Part shown: positions 38,395 through 47,395 of the stretch, one piece after another
How positions within the stretch are numbered: the first letter of the stretch is position 1
Layout: every line of letters starts with the position of its first letter
Assembly (NCBI GenBank): GCA_028292405.1
Contig: JAQGMJ010000008.1
Coordinates: 62,001 to 126,000, forward strand
Source of the DNA: Betaproteobacteria bacterium
Lineage (GTDB): Bacteria > Pseudomonadota > Gammaproteobacteria > Burkholderiales > JAEUOS01
Length of the DNA: 64,000 nucleotides
Direction of reading: 5' to 3'
The notes under the pieces: generated by a model
What the model was told of the DNA's origin: nothing
Seen by the model: only the letters and a program-made list of their open reading frames with translations
Databases searched by the model: none
Program-made: the position numbers and the translations under genes

Positions 38395-39981
38395 TTGGCC
38401 TCCCGACTTTTGCCCCAAATCCGCTTTTTCCGCCTGCTCAAGATCATGGCCATCGCCTTTCGCTTTGGCCTGGACGAGTTTTTCATGCAGGCGGCGCGCG
38501 AAAGCTGGCAAAAGACGCTGTATGACCGGTTGTTTTTCTGGCGCACCTTCAGCACCCCGCGCGGGGTGCGGCTGCGCCTGGCGCTGGAGGCGCTGGGGCC
38601 GATTTTCGTCAAGTTCGGGCAACTGCTTTCCACCCGCCGCGATTTGCTGCCGCCGGACCTTGCCGACGAACTGGCGCGCCTGCAGGACCGCGTACCGCCT
38701 TACGACGGCGACGTTGCCGTGCGCGAAATCGAGCGTGGGCTCAATCGCAAGCTCGACGCCATGTTCGCGCTGTTCGATCGCAAGCCGATCGCTTCCGCCT
38801 CAATCGCCCAGGTGCACTTCGCCACCCTGCATAGCGGCCGCGAAGTGGCCGTGAAGGTGCTGCGGCCGAACATGCTGCGCATCATCGAGAGCGACATCGC
38901 CCTGATGCGGATTGCCGCCGGCCTGGTCGAGACGCTGTGGACCGACGGCAAGCGCCTGAAACCGCGCGAGGTGGTGGGCGAGTTCGACATGTACCTGCAC
39001 GACGAACTCGACCTGGTGCGCGAAGGCGCCAACGCCAGCCAGCTGCGGCGCAACTTCGCCCCCGGCACGGCGCGTGGCGAGCTGTTGATCGTGCCGGAAA
39101 TCATCTGGGATTACACCGCCTCGAACGTGTTGACGATGGAGCGCATGAAGGGTATCCCGATCTCGCGCATCGACAAGCTCAAGGCGGCCAATGTCGACCT
39201 GAAAAAGCTGTCGCGCGACGGCGTCGAGATTTTTTTCAGCCAGGTGTTCGCCGATGGTTTTTTCCATGCCGACATGCACCCCGGCAACATCTACGTCAGC
39301 GACGATCCGAAAACCCTGGGGCGCTACATCGCGCTGGACTTCGGCATCGTCGGCACCCTGTCGGACTTCGACAAGGACTACCTGGCGAAAAACTTCCTCG
39401 CCTTTTTCAACCGCGATTACCATCGCGTCGCCGCGCTGCACGTCGAGTCCGGCTGGGTGCCGGAGGGTACCAACGTCGAGGCGCTGGAAGGCGCGGTGCG
39501 CGCGGTGTGCGAGCCTTATTTCAACCGGCCGCTGTCCGAGCTTTCACTCGGCCAGGTACTGCTGCGCCTGTTCCAGACCTCGCGCCGCTTCAATGTCGAA
39601 ATCCAGCCGCAACTGGTGCTGCTGCAAAAGACCCTGCTGAACATCGAAGGCCTGGGCCGCGACCTCGACCCGGACCTCGACCTCTGGACCACCGCCAAGC
39701 CTTACCTCGAGCGCTGGATGCACAAGCAGATCGGCTGGCAGGGCTTCATCGACAACATCAAGCACGAGGCGCCGTATTTCGCCAAGATGCTGCCGCAGTG
39801 GCCGCGCCTGATCACCCGCGCGCTGGAAGCGGCGGCCGATCAGCGCGACGACGGCGAATTGATCAAGCACCTGCTGCAGGCTACCGAGCGCCAGGGGCGC
39901 TGGATCAAGGGCCTGGCCCTGCTGCTGGTGCTGATTGCCTCGATCTGGGGCGCGGAACTGGTCTACCTGCTGCACCGCTAG
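38395..39981 (+). CDS. ubiB: Ubiquinone biosynthesis protein UbiB (atypical kinase/ATPase)
   Basis: ABC1/ADCK-family protein needed for coenzyme Q hydroxylation. 528 residues if the TTG at 38395 is used; it keeps the N-terminal helix [20 protein letters not shown] found in the family, whereas the ATG at 38446 would cut into it. Family motifs: the KxGQ loop [17 protein letters not shown] near 78, [29 protein letters not shown] and LDFGIVGTL. Two membrane helices close the C-terminus ([21 protein letters not shown]). The upstream 257 bp hold no supported gene. Confidence 0.95.
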   Translation: MASRLLPQIRFFRLLKIMAIAFRFGLDEFFMQAARESWQKTLYDRLFFWRTFSTPRGVRLRLALEALGPIFVKFGQLLSTRRDLLPPDLADELARLQDRVPPYDGDVAVREIERGLNRKLDAMFALFDRKPIASASIAQVHFATLHSGREVAVKVLRPNMLRIIESDIALMRIAAGLVETLWTDGKRLKPREVVGEFDMYLHDELDLVREGANASQLRRNFAPGTARGELLIVPEIIWDYTASNVLTMERMKGIPISRIDKLKAANVDLKKLSRDGVEIFFSQVFADGFFHADMHPGNIYVSDDPKTLGRYIALDFGIVGTLSDFDKDYLAKNFLAFFNRDYHRVAALHVESGWVPEGTNVEALEGAVRAVCEPYFNRPLSELSLGQVLLRLFQTSRRFNVEIQPQLVLLQKTLLNIEGLGRDLDPDLDLWTTAKPYLERWMHKQIGWQGFIDNIKHEAPYFAKMLPQWPRLITRALEAAADQRDDGELIKHLLQATERQGRWIKGLALLLVLIASIWGAELVYLLHR

Positions 39982-40002
39982 ATTGCGGCGGCGCGCTCGC
40001 CT

Positions 40003-41532
40003 CTAGCGCGCCTGCGAGCCCGCAGCAGGCGCCGGGTGCCCATGCCCTTCGTGCCCATGCCCGGGTGCCGCCGGATGCAGGTGTCCATTGCGCAGCCGGT
40101 CGTGCAGCCCGGCGTCATGCGGCAACAACTGCGGCGCCAGCGAGCCGATCAGCATGCCGAAGAAGGAGGCGATCACGCCCGCCATCTGCGCCGGCATGAA
40201 CGGGTCTTCCGGGCCGAAGCGCAGCAGCGTCAGCCACACCGTCAGGCCGCACAGCACGGCGAGGATCGCCCCCTGGTTGGTGGCGCGGCGCCAGTAGAGG
40301 CCGAAGGTCAGCGGAATGAAGGCCGACACCAGGGTCACCTGGTAGGCGTTTTCCACCATCTTGAAAATGCTCGCCTTCGAATTCAACGCATACAGCGTCA
40401 CCGCGATGGTGAAACAGACGGTAACGATGCGCATGGTGCGCAGCATCTTGCGGTCCGACACATGGGGCCCGAGCAGCGGCTTGATCAGGTTCTCGGTAAA
40501 CGTCACCGAAGGCGCCAGCAGGGTGGCGGAGGCGCAGCTCTTGATGGCGGAGAGCAGGGCGCCGAAAAACATCACCTGGGCGAACAACGGGGTATGGGTT
40601 AGCACCAGGGTCGGCAGGATGTATTGCGGGTCGGTATCGATCAGGCGTTTGACCATTTCCGGGTCGATCAGGGTCGCCGAGTACACCAGGAACATCGGCA
40701 CGAAGGCGAACATGAAGTACAGGCAGCCGCCCAGCACCGAACCCCAGATGGCGATCTTTTCCGTCTTTGAGGACTGCACCCGCTGGAACACGTCCTGCTG
40801 CGGGATCGAACCCAGCATCATGGTGATCCATGCCGCCGTGAAGCCGAGCATCTCCTTCAGGTCTAGCGAAGGCCAGAACGAGAACTTGCCGGCTTCGCGC
40901 GCGTGGTCCACCACCACGCCCACGCCGCCGACCATGCCAGACACCGAGCCGCCGATCCACAGCATGCCGATGCAGATGATGATCATCTGCAGGAAGTCGG
41001 TCACCGCCACCGCCCACATGCCACCGAAAAAGGTATAGATCAGGATAGTGCCGGCGCCTATCATCATGCCCGCTTCCTTGCTGATGCTCTGGTCCGACAC
41101 GATGTTGAAGACCAGCCCCAGAGCGGTGATCTGCGCGCCGACCCAGCCGAGATAGGAAAGCACGATGGCAACCGTCGTCAGCACTTCCACGGTGCGGCCG
41201 AAGCGCTTTTTGTAGAAGTCGCCGATGGTCAGCAGGTTCATCCGGTACAAGGGAGCGGCAAAAAACAGGCCGACCAAAATCAGGCACAGGGAGGAGCCGA
41301 ACGGGTCGGCCACCACGCCCTTCAAGCCGTCTTTCAGGAAAGTGGCGGGAATGCCCAGCACCGTTTCCGAGCCAAACCAGGTGGCGAACACCGTCGCTGT
41401 CACCATGTAAAACGGCAGGTGCCGCCCGGCCACCGCGAAGTCCTTTGTGTTGTGCACCCGTGTGGCCGCCCACAGGCCGATGCCCACGGAGATGATCCAA
41501 TAGACGATGACGAACCAGAACAGCGTGTGCAT
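40003..41532 (-). CDS. Sodium:solute symporter (SSS family) with His-rich C-terminus
   Basis: 509 residues from the ATG at 41532, with GGGGAG just upstream; 18 further residues from 41586 are not supported. About 13 helices. The first helix region reads WIISVGIGLWAATRVHNTKDFAVAGRHLPF and the GSETVLGIPATFLKDGLKGVVADPFG block follows, resembling the proline/acetate/pantothenate branch. The last 35 residues are unusual: NGHLHPAAPGHGHEGHGHP carries eight His and could bind metal. Substrate unknown. A single-gene unit. Confidence 0.88.
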   Translation of the reverse strand: MHTLFWFVIVYWIISVGIGLWAATRVHNTKDFAVAGRHLPFYMVTATVFATWFGSETVLGIPATFLKDGLKGVVADPFGSSLCLILVGLFFAAPLYRMNLLTIGDFYKKRFGRTVEVLTTVAIVLSYLGWVGAQITALGLVFNIVSDQSISKEAGMMIGAGTILIYTFFGGMWAVAVTDFLQMIIICIGMLWIGGSVSGMVGGVGVVVDHAREAGKFSFWPSLDLKEMLGFTAAWITMMLGSIPQQDVFQRVQSSKTEKIAIWGSVLGGCLYFMFAFVPMFLVYSATLIDPEMVKRLIDTDPQYILPTLVLTHTPLFAQVMFFGALLSAIKSCASATLLAPSVTFTENLIKPLLGPHVSDRKMLRTMRIVTVCFTIAVTLYALNSKASIFKMVENAYQVTLVSAFIPLTFGLYWRRATNQGAILAVLCGLTVWLTLLRFGPEDPFMPAQMAGVIASFFGMLIGSLAPQLLPHDAGLHDRLRNGHLHPAAPGHGHEGHGHPAPAAGSQAR

Positions 41533-41742
41533 GAAACTCCCCAAAATTCCTGGCCGTTGGGTCGCCGGGCCAAGGCCCTGCGGCAAACGGCGTGCTTGGC
41601 CGATCCCCTCGGCAATTTCGCTACCTGAAGCTCATTTTATGCCAAGCCGCCGCCAGTCCAAAGGTGCAATGGTCAAGCAAGAAGCGCTTGGGTATAGTAG
41701 CGCCAAGGAAGTGGGTGTAATCAACTTGGCGGGGTATAAAGG

Positions 41743-42695
41743 ATGGACCAGAAAAGCGGATCAAGCGGTGACGGCGACGCCTCCGTTTACAAGACCCTGC
41801 TTGAATCGACCAAGGCGATTCCCTGGAAAATCGACTGGTCGAACCAGCAATTCAGCTACATCGGCCCGCAGATCGAGCAATTGCTCGGCTGGTCGCAATC
41901 GAGTTGGGTCAGCGCCAACGATTGGGCCGCGCGCATCCACGAGGAAGACCGCCAGCGCGTGGTGAATTTTTGCATTTCGCAATCGCAGGCCGGGGTCGAT
42001 CACGAAGCCGACTACCGCGCCCTCACCCGCACCGGCGACTATGTGTGGATCCGCGACGTGGTGCACGTGGTGCGCAATGCCGCCGGCGAGGTGCTGGCGC
42101 TGGTCGGCTTCATGTTCGACATCAGCGAGCGCAAGAAAAACGAGGAAGAGCTGTCGCGCCTGAACAAGCAACTCGAAGATTTTTCGTTCAAGGACGAACT
42201 GACCGGCTTGGCCAACCGGCGCATGTTCAACCTGACCTTGGAAGAGGAATGGACGCGCGCGTTGCGCAACCAGAGCCCGCTGTCGCTGATCATGCTCGAC
42301 ATCGATTATTTCAAGCAGTACAACGACCACTACGGCCATCTGCAGGGCGACGACTGCCTGCAGAAAGTCGGCCTGACCCTGGGTGCGATGTCGGCGCGCG
42401 CCGCCGACCTGATCGCCCGCTTCGGCGGCGAGGAGTTCGCCATCTTGCTACCGGACTCCGACAAGGCGGCGGCGCTGGGCATGGCGGAGCGTTGCCGGAG
42501 CTTCATTTGCGATCTTCACCTGCCGCACGAGATGTCGCCGCTGGACCACGTGCTGACCATCAGCGTGGGCGTTGAGACCATGGTTCCCTCCCGGGCTGAT
42601 ACGCCGAGGCATTTGGTGGACGCGGTCGACAAGCTGCTCTACCAGGGAAGCAAAAAGGGCGCAACCGGATGGAATCGAGCCTGGAAAGCCCCTAG
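41743..42695 (+). CDS. PAS-GGDEF diguanylate cyclase with a -1 frameshift near its end
   Basis: Makes c-di-GMP. A PAS fold with PAC tail (about 15-128, FSYIGPQIEQLLGW, DITERK-like DISERKKNEEEL) precedes the GGDEF domain: DELTGLANRRMFN, LDIDYFKQYNDHYGH and the active site GGEEF at 228-232. The inhibitory RxxD site (RAAD) lies five residues before it. At the run of five A at 42652-42656 the frame is lost. Shifting by -1 there restores the normal end KKGRNRMESSLESP and a stop at 42693-42695. Without the shift, the frame runs on to 43008 through antisense of the next gene. Either an error in the base count or a real mutation. Confidence 0.88.
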
Positions 42696-42747
42696 GCGCT
42701 TGCCAGCGCGCGGCAGGTGCCATTGCGCCGGCCCGCGAGGTGTAGGC

Positions 42748-42945
42748 CTACGCCAGCTTGGCCACGCCCAAGGGGTTTGGTTCGCCCGGCGCCGCGCTCT
42801 GGGTCAGCGCTTGGCGCGCTTCCTCAAGCAGACCGGGAGCGCGCATTTCAAAGCGCGCGGTGCGGCCGTGCAGGCGCACCTCGCGTATCAGATCGGCAAG
42901 ACCAACGACGGTCTGGCGCAAATGGTCCATGTTGTTGGGGTTCAT
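42748..42945 (-). CDS. Small hypothetical protein, 65 aa
   Basis: MNPNNMDHLRQTVVGLADLI opens a helical first half; RLHGRTARFEMRAPGLLEEARQAL follows. A ribosome site GGAGGT lies about 5-10 bp upstream on the minus strand (the plus strand reads ACCTCC near 42955). I do not recognise a family, but the composition and ribosome site suggest a genuine gene. It is convergent with the diguanylate cyclase, whose shifted reading frame runs across it. Confidence 0.55.
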   Translation of the reverse strand: MNPNNMDHLRQTVVGLADLIREVRLHGRTARFEMRAPGLLEEARQALTQSAAPGEPNPLGVAKLA

Positions 42946-43240
42946 TTCACGCTACCTCCAGTGCGTCTCAGGCGGCATATTTACCCGAGGACTGTCGTCA
43001 AATCGTAAATTCGGCCCGCTTGCCGCGCTGTCCGGCAGCAGCGGATAGCCTTGTAGGAATAGGCCGATGTGGAGCCAATCGGCGCGGGTGCTGTCCAAAT
43101 CAGTCCATACTGCCGAATGCATCCACATATCACGCCGTTTTTACAATTCTGCATGCCCGCTTACATACTTTGGCGCGGACGCTCGCGTATGCTGCCTCGC
43201 CAACGCCAAAGCGTCGGTTGCCACAATAAAAAGGGCCTTC
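42946..43240. other. 295-bp intergenic region between divergent genes
   Basis: Separates the 65-residue gene from the hydroxylase-like gene. It is somewhat richer in A and T around 43100-43170. A plus-strand frame open across it continues into the hydroxylase gene but has no sensible protein character. No RNA gene or repeat recognised. Confidence 0.5.
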
Positions 43241-43780
43241 ATGTTTCTGAGTAAAGCCGCCTACTACGCCGACTTCGTTGTCTATCCATTCCTCTTGCTG
43301 CTGCTGGCCAGCACCCTGGCCTGGGGCACCTCCTGGGGCAATGCGGAATGGCTGGCCGCCGGCATCGGCGGTGTTGCCGCCTATTCGCTTCTCGAATACG
43401 TGCTGCACCGCTTCCTGCTGCACAAAATACCGCCGTTCTCGCGCATGCACGCCCTGCATCACGCGCATCCCGCGGCGATGGTCGGCACGCCGACGGTATA
43501 TACCGCCGCCATCGGCGGCGGCGTGTTGCTGCTGGCCTGGTGGGCGGCGGGCTGGAACCTCGGCTGCGGATTCACCTTCGGCGTGATGCTGGGCTATTTC
43601 TGGTATGGCCTGGTGCACCACGCCGTGCATCACTGGCCGGCGCGCAAGGGCTCTTACCTGTACCGGCTCAAGCGCCGGCACAATGTGCATCACTACGCGC
43701 CCGAGGCCTGCAACTACGGCGTCACCACTTCGCTCTGGGACCGCGTGTTCGGCTCCGAGCGGCGGCGGCCGGCGGCCTGA
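43241..43780 (+). CDS. Fatty acid hydroxylase / sterol desaturase superfamily membrane protein
   Basis: Di-iron membrane enzyme fold, 179 residues from the ATG at 43241; upstream in-frame sequence to 43067 is not protein-like. Two or three hydrophobic hairpins. All four His motifs are present: HRFLLH, HALHHAH, HHAVHH and HNVHH. The layout with C-terminal HNVHHYAPEACNYGVTTSLWDRVFG matches bacterial relatives of fatty acid 2-hydroxylase and carotenoid hydroxylase-type proteins. Substrate unknown. It precedes an exported protein gene by 79 bp. Confidence 0.88.
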   Translation: MFLSKAAYYADFVVYPFLLLLLASTLAWGTSWGNAEWLAAGIGGVAAYSLLEYVLHRFLLHKIPPFSRMHALHHAHPAAMVGTPTVYTAAIGGGVLLLAWWAAGWNLGCGFTFGVMLGYFWYGLVHHAVHHWPARKGSYLYRLKRRHNVHHYAPEACNYGVTTSLWDRVFGSERRRPAA

Positions 43781-43859
43781 AACGCGAGTTGCATGCGCGC
43801 TTGAGGGACGCCGCGCCCAAACCGGTTATGCTCGATTCTTTCACGCCGGAAACAAGGTA

Positions 43860-44600
43860 ATGAAAGCTGGATCGCTGGCCCGCGCCCTGTCATGTGCGTT
43901 CGCGCTGCTGCAACTGCCGGTGGAAGCCGCTGCAGCGCCGAAAAAGGAAGCCAGCAAGGACGCCAAAAAAGAGGCCAGGCCGGCGGCCAAGGATGCCTAC
44001 GCCGGTGTGGTCAAACCGGTCGCGCCAGTTGACCTGTTGCGCAACCTCAAATTCGCGCTGGATCATCACCTGCTGCTGACCGATTCCTTTTACGAAGAAA
44101 AAAACCTGCAGCGTTTTTTCGGCAACGAGCGTACGCGCTGGTACAGGCTGCCGCGGCCGTTTATCCGCAGCGGCAAGCTGCAGGGCTTCGGCGGCGTGTT
44201 CGCACCGTCGGGCGACGGCATGGCGGTCGATGTCTTGTACAAATACATCGTGCAGGGCACGCAGGAAAAACGCCGCGCGATGATCGGCCTGGATGTTGTG
44301 CGCGACGCGCGCGCCACCGCCGAGACGGTGGTCTCGGTGTTCGGCATCGAAGGCCATGTGGTCGACCCGGCCGCCCAGGACGCGCCGGGCCGCGCGCAGC
44401 CCCTCACGCCCGGCAACCATCCGGTGGGCAACAAGGTTCTCAGCTACGACTTCGACGGCAGCGCCAGCAAGGGCAGCCTGAACGTGATGATCAACGGCGA
44501 CGGCAGCATCGCCAACATCATCGTCACGGAAGAAGAAAAATTGTGGAGTCTGGCACCCCTGGTGGCCTCGCCAAAACAGGCTGCCGAGTCGCCGCGCTGA
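43860..44600 (+). CDS. Exported protein of unknown function, 246 aa
   Basis: Signal peptide from the ATG at 43860 (SLARALSCAFALLQLPVEAAA) is followed by a Lys/Ala-rich linker (KKEASKDAKKEARPAAKDA). The main domain, from about residue 55, has LLRNLKFALDHHLLLTDSFY, RWYRLPRPFIRSGKLQGFGG and a C-terminal YDFDGSASKGSLNVMINGDGSI. I do not know the domain. The site AAGG is only 4 bp from the ATG. It is probably periplasmic and may be co-transcribed with the hydroxylase gene. Confidence 0.7.
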   Translation: MKAGSLARALSCAFALLQLPVEAAAAPKKEASKDAKKEARPAAKDAYAGVVKPVAPVDLLRNLKFALDHHLLLTDSFYEEKNLQRFFGNERTRWYRLPRPFIRSGKLQGFGGVFAPSGDGMAVDVLYKYIVQGTQEKRRAMIGLDVVRDARATAETVVSVFGIEGHVVDPAAQDAPGRAQPLTPGNHPVGNKVLSYDFDGSASKGSLNVMINGDGSIANIIVTEEEKLWSLAPLVASPKQAAESPR

Positions 44601-44853
44601 AGGCGGGCGCCTGAACTGCCTCTGCCCGGGGGGCGTGCGCCTTTGGGCACGCGCGTTGCCGACGCCCGAGGCTTTTCTCGACTAGTGCAGTGCGGGATTG
44701 TAGCGGCCGCTGAAAAAATTACCGGCGCGCAAGGCTGGCGCGTATTGAATACGTCCTGCGCACTCGCCAAGCTGGACGGCGCGCGGGCACCCGCCTTGCT
44801 GTTTCACCTTGTCGGGATCCCTTTCAGTGGGGATCCTTTTTCAGGAGATCATC

Positions 44854-45198
44854 ATGTTCAAACTTCCTTGCGGCATTACCCTGGCGGCGCTGGCGCTGGC
44901 GCTTGCTCCCGCCGTGCAAGCGGAAACGCCCGGCATGCCGTCGAGTTCGTCCGGCATGGACAGGTCCGGCCTCACCAATCCCTCCGGCATGAGCACCGCG
45001 GCCAATTCGTCGGCGCGCGCACAAGCGCAGTCGGACCACGCTGCCGCCAAGTCGCAAAGCCAGGTGGGCGAAAGCCGTACGTCTGGCGGTACCACCAGCC
45101 CGTCGAGCGCGATGAGCGGTACTACCACCGGCAGTGCCACGCTGGGTACCGCTCCGTTGAGCAACGGCGTGAATAGCACGCCGGGCCCCAAGCCCTGA
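44854..45198 (+). CDS. Small exported Ser/Gly/Thr-rich protein, 114 aa
   Basis: The ATG at 44854 follows AGGAG. A signal peptide (LPCGITLAALALALAPAVQA) ends near residue 22. The mature part is low complexity with recurrent SGM and GTTTGSA units, no Cys, and many small polar residues, suggesting a disordered envelope or secreted protein. No family recognised. Just upstream, a direct repeat of GGGATCC at 44815 and 44830 could form a short hairpin near the ribosome site. It converges on the dehydrogenase gene with 10 bp between ends. Confidence 0.65.
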   Translation: MFKLPCGITLAALALALAPAVQAETPGMPSSSSGMDRSGLTNPSGMSTAANSSARAQAQSDHAAAKSQSQVGESRTSGGTTSPSSAMSGTTTGSATLGTAPLSNGVNSTPGPKP

Positions 45199-45208
45199 GC
45201 GGGCTTGT

Positions 45209-46243
45209 TCAGGCGATAACGCTGCCCAGGTCCAGCCCCACGCTGGCGGCAGCGGCGGTAACGGCGGCCCACGTGTCATCGGGAATCGGAATGCCTTCGC
45301 GTGTGCGCAGTGAGCGCATTTGCGCTTCCGGTTCGCCCGGAACCATCACTTCCTTGAAGCCGGGCGCGGGCGGCACCGCCTTGATGCGGGCAAGCGTGGC
45401 GGCCAGGGCCGGCGCGTAGTCAGCCTTCGGCCGCAACGCGCCTGCGTCCACGGCGAAAATGAAAATCCCGCTGCGCGCGGTAACGCCGGGATAGGCCTCG
45501 GCGCCGATCAGGGCGCCGCTCAGCACTTCGGCGATGACGGCGAGCGCATAACCCTTGTGGCCGCCGAAGGGCTGCAAGAAGCCGCCGTCGATGAAGTCCT
45601 GTGGGTTGGTCGAAGGGCGGCCGTGCTTGTCGGTAATGGTGCCTTCGGGCAATGCCTCGTGCTTGGCCTTGGCGACCTTCACCTTGCCGGCGGCAATCGC
45701 GGAGGTGGCGATGTCCAGGGTCACCGGCGCGCCGCCAGGATTGGGAATCGAAACCGCAACGGGGTTGGTACCCAGCACGGCGGCGGCGCCGCCATAGGGC
45801 GCGGTCATCGGCCGGTCCACCGTACCGATAAACATGAACATCACCACGTCCTGCGCGGCGGCGCGGTCGGTGAAGGCGGCCAGGCGTCCGGTGTGCGCCG
45901 CCTGTACCACCGAGACAGTGGCGACGCGCTCGCGCTTGGCCTTGGCGATGGCGAGATCGACGGCGTACAGGCCCGTTACCTGGCCCAGTGCCCAGTTGCC
46001 CGTGACCAGTGCGGTGGTAGAGGTCTCCTCAAGAATCTGCGGGCGCGCTGTAGGGACGATTTCGCCATCCCGGATGCTTTGCAGGTACTCGGGAATGCGC
46101 AGGATGCCGTGCGAATCGTGGCCGGCCATGTGGTTGTCCACCAGCACGTCGGCGACCTGCGCGGCGAGGTCGGCTGGCGCGCCGGCGGCGCGAAAAATCG
46201 CGGCGGTGGCCTGGGTCAGGGCGTGTTGGGTGAGCGTGGGCAT
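45209..46243 (-). CDS. Ldh_2-family (malate/L-lactate/ureidoglycolate-type) dehydrogenase
   Basis: NAD(P)-dependent oxidoreductase of 344 residues that acts on 2-hydroxy acids or related oxo acids. AGAGGA lies before the ATG at 46243. Family marks: VDNHMAGHDSHGILRIPEYLQSI at about 33-55 with the catalytic His, VQAAHTGRLAAFTDRAA, GTNPVAVSIPNPGGAPVTLDIATSAIA and GGHKGYALAVIAEVLSGAL. It is the left end of the catabolic island and divergent from the Bug receptor gene at 46424, so both may respond to the same compound. Substrate unknown. Confidence 0.93.
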   Translation of the reverse strand: MPTLTQHALTQATAAIFRAAGAPADLAAQVADVLVDNHMAGHDSHGILRIPEYLQSIRDGEIVPTARPQILEETSTTALVTGNWALGQVTGLYAVDLAIAKAKRERVATVSVVQAAHTGRLAAFTDRAAAQDVVMFMFIGTVDRPMTAPYGGAAAVLGTNPVAVSIPNPGGAPVTLDIATSAIAAGKVKVAKAKHEALPEGTITDKHGRPSTNPQDFIDGGFLQPFGGHKGYALAVIAEVLSGALIGAEAYPGVTARSGIFIFAVDAGALRPKADYAPALAATLARIKAVPPAPGFKEVMVPGEPEAQMRSLRTREGIPIPDDTWAAVTAAAASVGLDLGSVIA

Positions 46244-46423
46244 GTCGTCCTCTGTTCTGTGGCGTGAGCCGTAGCACGGACTGGCACTTTAACGCAGCGC
46301 TGCGTGGCGCTCGTGCGGGCCGGCGCGCACGCAGGCTTATAGGACGAATGAGTTTGGCCGCGGCGGCTATTCGCTTTAAGATGTTTGTTCCAAAAAGAAG
46401 CAACCATACGAGACAAAGCCGCC

Positions 46424-47395
46424 ATGAAAAAATTCTGCATGCTGCTGGCCTGCGCGCTCTTCGCCGCCGCCACTGCGCTGGCGCAAGATGCCTATCCCTA
46501 CAAGCCCATCCAGCTGGTGGTGCCGTTCCCGCCCGGCGGCGCGGCGGACCAGCCGGCGCGCCTGCTGGCGCAAGCGCTGCTCAATGTGTGGAAGCAGCCG
46601 ATGGTGGTGATGACGCGCTCCGGCGCGGGCGGGGCGGTGGGCATGCAGGTGGTGGCCAACGCGGCGCCGGACGGCTATACGCTGGTGGCGACCAACCCGG
46701 CGCTGCTGATTTTGCCGGAGGCGGACCGCATGTTCGGGCGCAAGCCGATCATCGAGCGCGCGGAGTTCAAGCCGGTTGCCTTGTTGGTGGCCGACCCGGT
46801 TGTGCTGGTGGTGAAGGCCGACGCGCCGTGGAAGACCTACCAGGAGTTCGTCGCCGATGCGAAGGCGCATCCGGACAATTTCACCTACGGCTCCTCGGGT
46901 GCCTACAGCGCCTCGCACCTGCCGATCGAAATGCTGGCGAGCTCGGCGGGCATCAAGCTGCGCCACATCTCCTATTCCGGCGGCGGCCCGGCGATACTCG
47001 CGGTGCTCAGCGGGCAGGTGGCCGCCACCGCCAGCTCGCCAGCGGCCGTCGGCCCGCAGATCAAGGGTGGCGCGCTGCGCGCGCTGGTGACCACCGGCAA
47101 CAAGCGTGTGGCGGCGCTGCCGGACGTGCCCACCGCGCTGGAGCTGGGCTACAAGGACGCCGAGTTCTACATCTGGATCGGCCTGTTCGCGCCGGCGAAA
47201 ACGCCGGACGCGACAGTGCAGGCGATCCGCGCCGGGGTCAACCGCGCCGTCACTGAAGAGGGCGGCTTCGTCCAGGCCATGGCCAAGCTGAACGCGCCGA
47301 CGGATTACCGCGATGCGCCGGCCTTCAACGAGTTCCTCAACAAGGACTACGAACGCATCAAGGCGACGGTGCAGAAGATCGGCAAGGTGGACTAG
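46424..47395 (+). CDS. Bug-family (TctC-like) periplasmic solute receptor
   Basis: Periplasmic binding protein, 323 residues from the ATG at 46424 (signal peptide LLACALFAAATALAQ). Family features: YKPIQLVVPFPPGGAADQPARLLAQAL, the beta-strand VVANAAPDGYTLV and GSSGAYSASHLPIEML. These receptors capture small carboxylates or amides and often work with tripartite TctAB permeases; none is present here. Its stop overlaps the GntR stop by 4 bp on the opposite strand. Probably induced with the dehydrogenase gene across the divergent promoter. Confidence 0.94.
   Translation: MKKFCMLLACALFAAATALAQDAYPYKPIQLVVPFPPGGAADQPARLLAQALLNVWKQPMVVMTRSGAGGAVGMQVVANAAPDGYTLVATNPALLILPEADRMFGRKPIIERAEFKPVALLVADPVVLVVKADAPWKTYQEFVADAKAHPDNFTYGSSGAYSASHLPIEMLASSAGIKLRHISYSGGGPAILAVLSGQVAATASSPAAVGPQIKGGALRALVTTGNKRVAALPDVPTALELGYKDAEFYIWIGLFAPAKTPDATVQAIRAGVNRAVTEEGGFVQAMAKLNAPTDYRDAPAFNEFLNKDYERIKATVQKIGKVD

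Noticed and set aside
42696-43008. C-terminal extension of the diguanylate cyclase in the unshifted frame
   Set aside because: This part is the antisense of the 65-residue gene and has no domain; the -1 frame gives the normal family ending.
44809-44853. Upstream extension of the Ser/Gly-rich exported protein
   Set aside because: The ATG at 44854 follows AGGAG and opens a clean signal peptide, whereas the extension would spoil it.
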